This document shows, piece by piece, positions 1 through 4,369 of a DNA stretch of 6,540 nucleotides (positions are counted from its first letter, which is position 1; each line of letters opens with the position of its first letter). The position numbers and the translations under genes are program-made. The notes below the pieces were generated by a model that saw only the letters and a program-made list of their open reading frames with translations, had not been told where the DNA came from and did no database searches. Source of the DNA: an uncultured Christensenella sp. (GTDB lineage: Bacteria; Bacillota; Clostridia; Christensenellales; UBA1242); NCBI GenBank assembly GCA_948471335.1, contig CAOKRZ010000048.1, forward strand, positions 1 to 6,540, given 5' to 3'.

Positions 1-725
1 AAATTGCAGAATTTTTCACTTATAGCCTTTCCTTGATTTTTTTCAAAAGTTGTGATTGTTGCGCTGTCTTTTACATCAGATTTAACAAGCGCTTCGAATT
101 TCACAATAATTTCATCGATATAATCATTGGCCGTGTCAAGAACAAGGTAAGAAAACTTGTTTTGAATTGCGCCTTTTGGAAGACTGAATTTATATACTTT
201 GCTTAAGCCTTCAATTGTTTCTTGATAGCCTTTTAAATATCCAACCCAGTCTTTTCTGAAATCGCGCCAAGCAGTTTTTAAATATGTTGTAGAGTCAGGA
301 ACAAAATCAGAAACATCTTTCAAAACTTCATTCATTGACTTTTGACTTTTGTTTGCCTTATCAATTCCGCCAACGATATGGTTATAATTGCCTTGGAATG
401 TTTTGTCAGCATTTGCATAGATGAGATAATCGTTGTAGAACGAAATCATATAATTTAAATTTGCAGAAATTTTACTTATCATTTCGCCTTCAACTCTATA
501 TTCATGTGATGTACCAAATTTACCGTAAAATTCTTCAAACGCCAGCGTTTCAGTTTGACTGACAAGAAACATTGTCTCTTCTGCGTTATGAACTTTCGCA
601 ACAGCCTTTTTTGTATCTTTTGGTAAGAAAACAATGACAAGTGTCACAACAATTCCGATCAAGACCAAAACTGAAAGAGCAATAAGCCATTTTTTATTGA
701 ATAACTTTCTTTGTTTTTCTACCAT
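1..725 (-). CDS. Membrane-anchored protein of unknown function, partial (3' end beyond left edge)
   Basis: I do not recognise this protein. The frame is open from an ATG at 725 to the window edge, giving 241 complete codons with no stop. The N-terminus (MVEKQRKLFNKK) is basic and is followed by one strong hydrophobic helix at about residues 13-34, then PKDTKK. This predicts a type II signal anchor with the rest outside the membrane, or possibly an uncleaved signal sequence; no lipobox Cys is seen. The exported part looks mostly helical, rich in Lys, Asp/Glu, Asn and aromatic residues, with no catalytic motif I can name. The start is supported by an AGGAGGG site at 729-735, which overlaps the dnaB stop codon. 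The gap to dnaB is 8 bases, so it is almost certainly the next gene of the bipA-dnaB operon. Codon style matches its neighbours. That the ORF is real is fairly certain; its function is unknown. Confidence 0.85.
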   Translation of the reverse strand, partial: MVEKQRKLFNKKWLIALSVLVLIGIVVTLVIVFLPKDTKKAVAKVHNAEETMFLVSQTETLAFEEFYGKFGTSHEYRVEGEMISKISANLNYMISFYNDYLIYANADKTFQGNYNHIVGGIDKANKSQKSMNEVLKDVSDFVPDSTTYLKTAWRDFRKDWVGYLKGYQETIEGLSKVYKFSLPKGAIQNKFSYLVLDTANDYIDEIIVKFEALVKSDVKDSATITTFEKNQGKAISEKFCN

Positions 726-728
726 ATT

Positions 729-735
729 CCCTCCT
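729..735 (-). promoter_or_regulatory. Ribosome binding site overlapping the dnaB stop codon
   Basis: The minus strand reads AGGAGGG, with its first bases shared with the dnaB TAG stop (734-736). The GGAGG core lies 4 bases from the ATG at 725. The dnaB start has the same core and the same 4-base spacing. The overlap means ribosomes ending dnaB cover this site, so translation of the downstream membrane protein is probably coupled to dnaB. The site fixes the start of that gene. Confidence 0.75.
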
Positions 736-2167
736 ATTCATTATCCCCAAAAACGTCATCATCAATCTGACTTAATGGAGTCTCTTCAATATCTTTTGCA
801 GCCACAACTGGAGTCTGTTTAATTTGCACTTTTTCGTCAGGATTAACAAAAGTTGTGTATTCACCAATCCAGCGAAGTTTAACAGTGCCTGTCCTACCAT
901 TTCTATGTTTTGAAATGATAAGCTCCATTGTGCCAGGATCTTCTTCTTGCGGAACATCATTATATTTTTCAGGGTTATACAAGAAAAGAATGATGTCTGC
1001 GTCTTGTTCGATTGCACCAGAGTCACGAAGGTCAGACGGCATTGGTCTGTGGTCGCCTTGACGCTGTTCAACCGCACGAGAAAGCTGACTGAGTGCGATG
1101 ACTGGAACATTGAGCTCTTTTGCTGCAATCTTAAGATTTCTTGAAATCTCAGAAACCTCATTCTGTCTGCTTTCAACTCTTGACTTGCCTGAAGTCATAA
1201 GCTGGATATAGTCGATCATGATTATATCAAGTCCTTCTTTGGCTTTAAGTTGTCTACACTTTGAAATAAGACTTGAAGGAGTTGTCATTGACGAATCGTC
1301 GATATAGATTGAGCTTTGTTCAAGCTGTTTTGTTGCCGCCCAGATGCGATTCCACTCTTCTGGACTCATTGTTCCGTTAAGTGCTTTTGCCATGCTTACT
1401 TTTGCAAGAGAGCAGATTGACCTTTGCATAAGTTGAGATCTAGGCATTTCAAGTGAGAAAACTGCACATTTTTTGCCTTGCTTAACTGCGGCGTTGACAA
1501 TGATGTTCATTGCAAAAGAAGTTTTTCCGATACCAGGTCTGGCAGCAAGAAGAATAAGGTCACTTTTTTGAAGACCATTTGTGATGGCATCAAATTCTTT
1601 ATAGCCAGTTGGAATTCCTCTAAGCGCAGTTGGATCATTTGCAATTGTGTCAAACTTGTCTATAACTTGCTTGATTGCCCCGCCAGGCTTGCCGACATGT
1701 TCAAGCGCCGAAGAGCCTTGCTTGTCAGCGATGTCAAAGATTGACTTTTCAGCAAAAGCCAAGATGTCTTGTTGCTCATCTGATGAATATGCTTTTTGGA
1801 TGATGTCCTGCCCGCTTCTTATAAGCTTACGTTTTGTTGAGTCTGCCTTAACAATGTCAAGATAGAACTTAAAGTTTGCCGCTGATGGCACTGAGTTTGA
1901 AAGAATTGTGATATATTCAAGTCCGCCGACTTTGTCAAGCATTCCGCTTTTTTCAAGATTATCAGAAAGCGTAATGAAGTCAACAGGGACATTTTTTGTA
2001 TAAACATTTTGCATTGCCTTGTAAATATTTTGATGAGAATCAGAATAAAAGTCAATGCTGTCAACAAGAGCGAGAATTTCAGCTTGAATTTGCACGTCAA
2101 TCAAAATGCAGCCAAGCAGTGCCTGCTCAGCTTCCAAGTTATGTGGCATTATTTTAAACTCGCTCAT
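734..2167 (-). CDS. dnaB: Replicative DNA helicase DnaB
   Basis: This is the hexameric RecA-fold helicase that unwinds DNA at the replication fork and contacts primase (named dnaC in Bacillus subtilis). At 477 residues it has normal family length and looks complete. The N-terminal domain opens with the conserved PHNLEAEQALLG (residues 8-19), so the ATG at 2167 is the natural start, supported by AAGGAGGA at 2171-2178. The linker runs to about residue 180, where GIPTGYKEFD begins the RecA-like domain. Walker A is ARPGIGKTS with Lys215 and Thr216. The catalytic glutamate is Glu240 in SLEM. Walker B is IIMIDY ending at Asp319-Tyr320. The sensor glutamine is Gln361 in ALSQLSR, and KHRNGRTG supplies the arginine finger, Arg422. 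No intein interrupts the usual insertion points. The C-terminal 35 residues are acidic and variable, as is common. It lies 18 bases after a small membrane protein gene and 8 bases before another membrane protein gene, in one operon with bipA. Confidence 0.98.
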   Translation of the reverse strand: MSEFKIMPHNLEAEQALLGCILIDVQIQAEILALVDSIDFYSDSHQNIYKAMQNVYTKNVPVDFITLSDNLEKSGMLDKVGGLEYITILSNSVPSAANFKFYLDIVKADSTKRKLIRSGQDIIQKAYSSDEQQDILAFAEKSIFDIADKQGSSALEHVGKPGGAIKQVIDKFDTIANDPTALRGIPTGYKEFDAITNGLQKSDLILLAARPGIGKTSFAMNIIVNAAVKQGKKCAVFSLEMPRSQLMQRSICSLAKVSMAKALNGTMSPEEWNRIWAATKQLEQSSIYIDDSSMTTPSSLISKCRQLKAKEGLDIIMIDYIQLMTSGKSRVESRQNEVSEISRNLKIAAKELNVPVIALSQLSRAVEQRQGDHRPMPSDLRDSGAIEQDADIILFLYNPEKYNDVPQEEDPGTMELIISKHRNGRTGTVKLRWIGEYTTFVNPDEKVQIKQTPVVAAKDIEETPLSQIDDDVFGDNE

Positions 2168-2185
2168 GCGTCCTCCTTAGAAAAT

Positions 2186-2449
2186 TTAACTTTTGGTGAA
2201 AGGGTCTTTGTTTGCATCCTCTTTTCGGCGCAACTCCTTCTTTTTATCAATTTTAGCACAAATAAACAAAAATAACAAGTAGAAAATTGAAGCAACAACA
2301 ATTATTATAAATCCGTTTAGAACAGGATGAAGCCCCGCTCTCATCAAAAGATAAGACAAAACAAGGGCGAAGAAAAAGAAAGATATCACAAATATCAAAA
2401 GTCGTTTATAATTCTTTCTTAAATCTCTGCCCTGTTTTGGATTTAACAT
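2186..2449 (-). CDS. Small two-helix membrane protein of unknown function (87 aa)
   Basis: I do not recognise a family. The protein has a basic N-terminus (residues 1-16, rich in Lys and Arg), a first membrane helix at about 17-36 with a run of four Phe, a short turn (RAGLHPVLNG), a second helix at about 43-65, and a highly charged tail (66-87, KIDKKKELRRKEDANKD). By the positive-inside rule both ends should lie in the cytoplasm as a hairpin. Its ATG shares the last A of the bipA TAA stop (TAATG), and a GAGGGG site inside the final bipA codons (2457-2462) lies 7 bases upstream, so translation is probably coupled to bipA. It ends 18 bases before dnaB. The tight packing and strong ribosome site argue that it is a real gene. 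It might tether or regulate a neighbour product, but nothing in the sequence shows this. Confidence 0.82.
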   Translation of the reverse strand: MLNPKQGRDLRKNYKRLLIFVISFFFFALVLSYLLMRAGLHPVLNGFIIIVVASIFYLLFLFICAKIDKKKELRRKEDANKDPFTKS

Positions 2450-2462
2450 TAAACTTCCCCTC
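2447..2462 (-). promoter_or_regulatory. Stop-start overlap (TAATG) with internal ribosome binding site
   Basis: The bipA stop TAA (2449-2451) and the ATG of the 87-residue membrane protein (2447-2449) share one base. The only ribosome site for the second gene is GAGGGG at 2457-2462, inside the last codons of bipA (MRGEV). This layout is typical of termination-reinitiation coupling and fixes the start of the small gene. Confidence 0.7.
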
Positions 2463-4281
2463 TCATAATTTTTCCGCGTTCACGAATACGCATGTTGTGA
2501 TCAAGGATGATTTTTCTTATTCTCATGCTCTTTGGAGTAACTTCCAAAATCTCGTCGTCTGCAAGGAATTCAATTGCGTCTTCGAGGCTCATTCTTTTTG
2601 GTGGAGTGAGTCTAAGCGCTTCGTCCGCGCCAGAAGAACGGCAGTTTGAAAGATGTTTCTTTTTGCAAACGTTGACAACAATATCGTCGCCTTTTGGGTT
2701 TTGACCAACAACCATACCAGCATATACAGGCACGCCAGCGCCAATGAAAAGGTCGCCGCGCTCTTGCGCATTGAAAAGTCCATATACAATTGACTCCCCA
2801 CTTTCATGCGCGATAAGTGAGCCAAATTCACGTCTGTTGATTTCGCCCTTCCATGGTTGATATTCTTCAAAAACTGAGTTGATAACGCCTTCGCCTTTTG
2901 TGTCAGTAAGAAGTTCGCTCTTAAAGCCAAAAAGTCCACGAGAAGGAATCAAAAATTCCATTTTCATTCTGCTTCCGTGAGGAGTCATTCCAAGAAGTTC
3001 ACCCTTTCTTACGCCCATTTTTTGCATAACAACTCCTGTGCAATTTTCTGGAACGTCAAGGAAGAGTCTATCGATTGGCTCGCATTTCTTTCCATCAATT
3101 GTTTTGATGAGAACTTTAGGCATGCTCACTTGAAATTCATAGCCGTCTCTTCTCATGTTTTCAATAAGGATTGAAAGGTGCATTTCACCTCGACCGCAAA
3201 CTTTAAATTTTTCAGCAGTTTCTCCGTCGCTAACTCTAAGAGAAAGGTCTTTAACCGCTTCTTTATACAATCTGTCACGAAGATGACGAGAAGTCACAAA
3301 TTTGCCTTCTTTTCCAGCAAATGGACTGTCATTGACCATAAATGTCATTTCAACTGAAGGTTCTGCAATCTTAACAAATTCAATTGGTTCAACTTTTTCA
3401 GCATCGCAAATTGTATCGCCAATGCCAACATTTTCAAGACCAGCAATACAAACAATTTCTCCAATGTTTGCGCTTTCAACTGGCACTTTTTTGATTCCTT
3501 CAAAAACGAAAAGGCTGACAATCTTCGAGCGAACTTTTTTCTCGCTGTCATGGAAGTTACAAAGTACAACGTTTTGTCCAACCTTCAAACTTCCTCTGCT
3601 GATTTTCCCAACCGCAAGTTTTCCAACATATTCATTATGCTCAGCAGATGAGATAAGCACTTGACTCTTGTCGTCACCTTCACCTTCTGGCGCTGGAATA
3701 TGCTCTAAGATAGTCTCAAAAAGTGGACTCATATCTGTACCTAAAACATTTTTATCTTTTGACGCAATTCCATTTCTTGCTGAAGCAAAAACGAATGGAG
3801 AGTTAAGCTGCTCTTCATCTGCGTCAAGATCAAGGAAAAGTTCGAGAACTTCATCGATAACCTCTCCAATTCTCGCATCAGGTCTGTCAATCTTGTTGAC
3901 AACCACAACAACTTTAAGCTTGAGTGCAAGCGCTCTTTCAAGCACAAAGCGTGTTTGTGGCATTGGGCCTTCATAAGCGTCAACAACAAGCAAAACGCCG
4001 TCAACCATTTTAAGCACACGTTCAACTTCTCCGCCGAAGTCAGCATGACCTGGTGTGTCGACAACATTGATTTTCACTCCGTTATACATGCAAGAACAGT
4101 TTTTTGAAAGAATTGTGATTCCTCTTTCTTTTTCAATTGCATTGCTATCCATAACACGTTCTTCCACAGCTTGATTGTCACGGAAAACGCTGCCTTGCTT
4201 AAGAAGTGCGTCAACAAGTGAGGTCTTACCATGGTCTACGTGGGCTATGATTGCAATATTTCTTATTTTTTCGTTAGTCAT
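2449..4281 (-). CDS. bipA: Translational GTPase BipA/TypA
   Basis: BipA (TypA) is an EF-G-like GTPase that binds the 70S ribosome and aids 50S subunit assembly and stress or cold growth. The 610 residues match the family (about 605-615). The GTPase domain carries G1 AHVDHGKT (13-20), G2 ERGITI (52-57), G3 DTPGHAD with the catalytic-type His79, G4 NKID (129-132) and G5 SAR (167-169). A beta-barrel domain II follows (about 200-290), then the EF-G-like domains, with CGRGEMHLSIL at 362-372. The BipA-specific C-terminal domain shows KHLSNCRSSGADEA (542-555) and VTPKSMRIRK (581-590), which separates it from LepA and EF-G. The ATG at 4281 is supported by AAGGAAG at 4290-4296 with 8-base spacing and by the usual family start (IRNIAIIAHVDHG). 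It is the first gene of the operon, behind a predicted promoter at 4309-4337. Every G motif is intact. Confidence 0.98.
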   Translation of the reverse strand: MTNEKIRNIAIIAHVDHGKTSLVDALLKQGSVFRDNQAVEERVMDSNAIEKERGITILSKNCSCMYNGVKINVVDTPGHADFGGEVERVLKMVDGVLLVVDAYEGPMPQTRFVLERALALKLKVVVVVNKIDRPDARIGEVIDEVLELFLDLDADEEQLNSPFVFASARNGIASKDKNVLGTDMSPLFETILEHIPAPEGEGDDKSQVLISSAEHNEYVGKLAVGKISRGSLKVGQNVVLCNFHDSEKKVRSKIVSLFVFEGIKKVPVESANIGEIVCIAGLENVGIGDTICDAEKVEPIEFVKIAEPSVEMTFMVNDSPFAGKEGKFVTSRHLRDRLYKEAVKDLSLRVSDGETAEKFKVCGRGEMHLSILIENMRRDGYEFQVSMPKVLIKTIDGKKCEPIDRLFLDVPENCTGVVMQKMGVRKGELLGMTPHGSRMKMEFLIPSRGLFGFKSELLTDTKGEGVINSVFEEYQPWKGEINRREFGSLIAHESGESIVYGLFNAQERGDLFIGAGVPVYAGMVVGQNPKGDDIVVNVCKKKHLSNCRSSGADEALRLTPPKRMSLEDAIEFLADDEILEVTPKSMRIRKIILDHNMRIRERGKIMRGEV

Positions 4282-4308
4282 TTCTTTTACTTCCTTTTTA
4301 ACTTACAT

Positions 4309-4337
4309 AGTTTATCACATTATTTCACAACTTGCAA
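4309..4337 (-). promoter_or_regulatory. Predicted sigma-A type promoter of the bipA-dnaB operon
   Basis: On the minus strand TTGCAA (4337 down to 4332, 4 of 6 to TTGACA) is followed after exactly 17 bases by TAAACT (4314 to 4309, 4 of 6 to TATAAT). A TG one base before the -10 (4317-4316) makes an extended -10 element. Transcription would start near 4302, leaving a leader of about 20 bases with the AAGGAAG ribosome site. It lies directly behind the terminator of the preceding gene and is the only non-coding space that could hold a promoter. This is a prediction from consensus matching. Confidence 0.55.
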
Positions 4338-4338
4338 G

Positions 4339-4365
4339 AAAAAAGACAGAAAAATTTCTGCCTTT
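4339..4365 (-). terminator. Rho-independent terminator of the surface protein gene
   Basis: On the minus strand an 11-base arm (AAAGGCAGAAA) pairs with TTTCTGTCTTT, with one G-U pair, and is followed by a run of six T (4344 to 4339, partly shared with the stem). The central two T imply that the innermost A-T pair opens to make a four-base loop. The hairpin starts 4 bases after the TAA stop at 4370-4372, as expected for the end of this gene. The GC core is modest (GGCAG/CTGTC). A weaker reading on the plus strand is possible, but no plus-strand gene needs it. Confidence 0.75.
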
Positions 4366-4369
4366 GTTT

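Noticed and set aside
772..1176. Minus-strand 134-codon frame inside dnaB
   Set aside because: It is an out-of-frame shadow of the DnaB ATPase domain; all conserved motifs are in the dnaB frame, so no frameshift is indicated.
734..2167. Intein or insertion in DnaB
   Set aside because: The Walker A and arginine-finger regions are continuous and the protein has the normal length of 477 residues.
2589..2939. Minus-strand 116-codon frame inside bipA
   Set aside because: Out-of-frame shadow of the BipA C-terminal region, which is intact in its own frame.
3302..3976. Plus-strand open frames antisense to bipA (3302-3664 and 3668-3976)
   Set aside because: Ser/Thr/Leu-rich shadow translations of a highly conserved gene, with no family resemblance.
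4331..4338. Palindrome CTTGCAAG near the terminator as an operator
   Set aside because: It is only eight bases and overlaps the predicted -35 element; no second copy or extended symmetry supports a regulator site.
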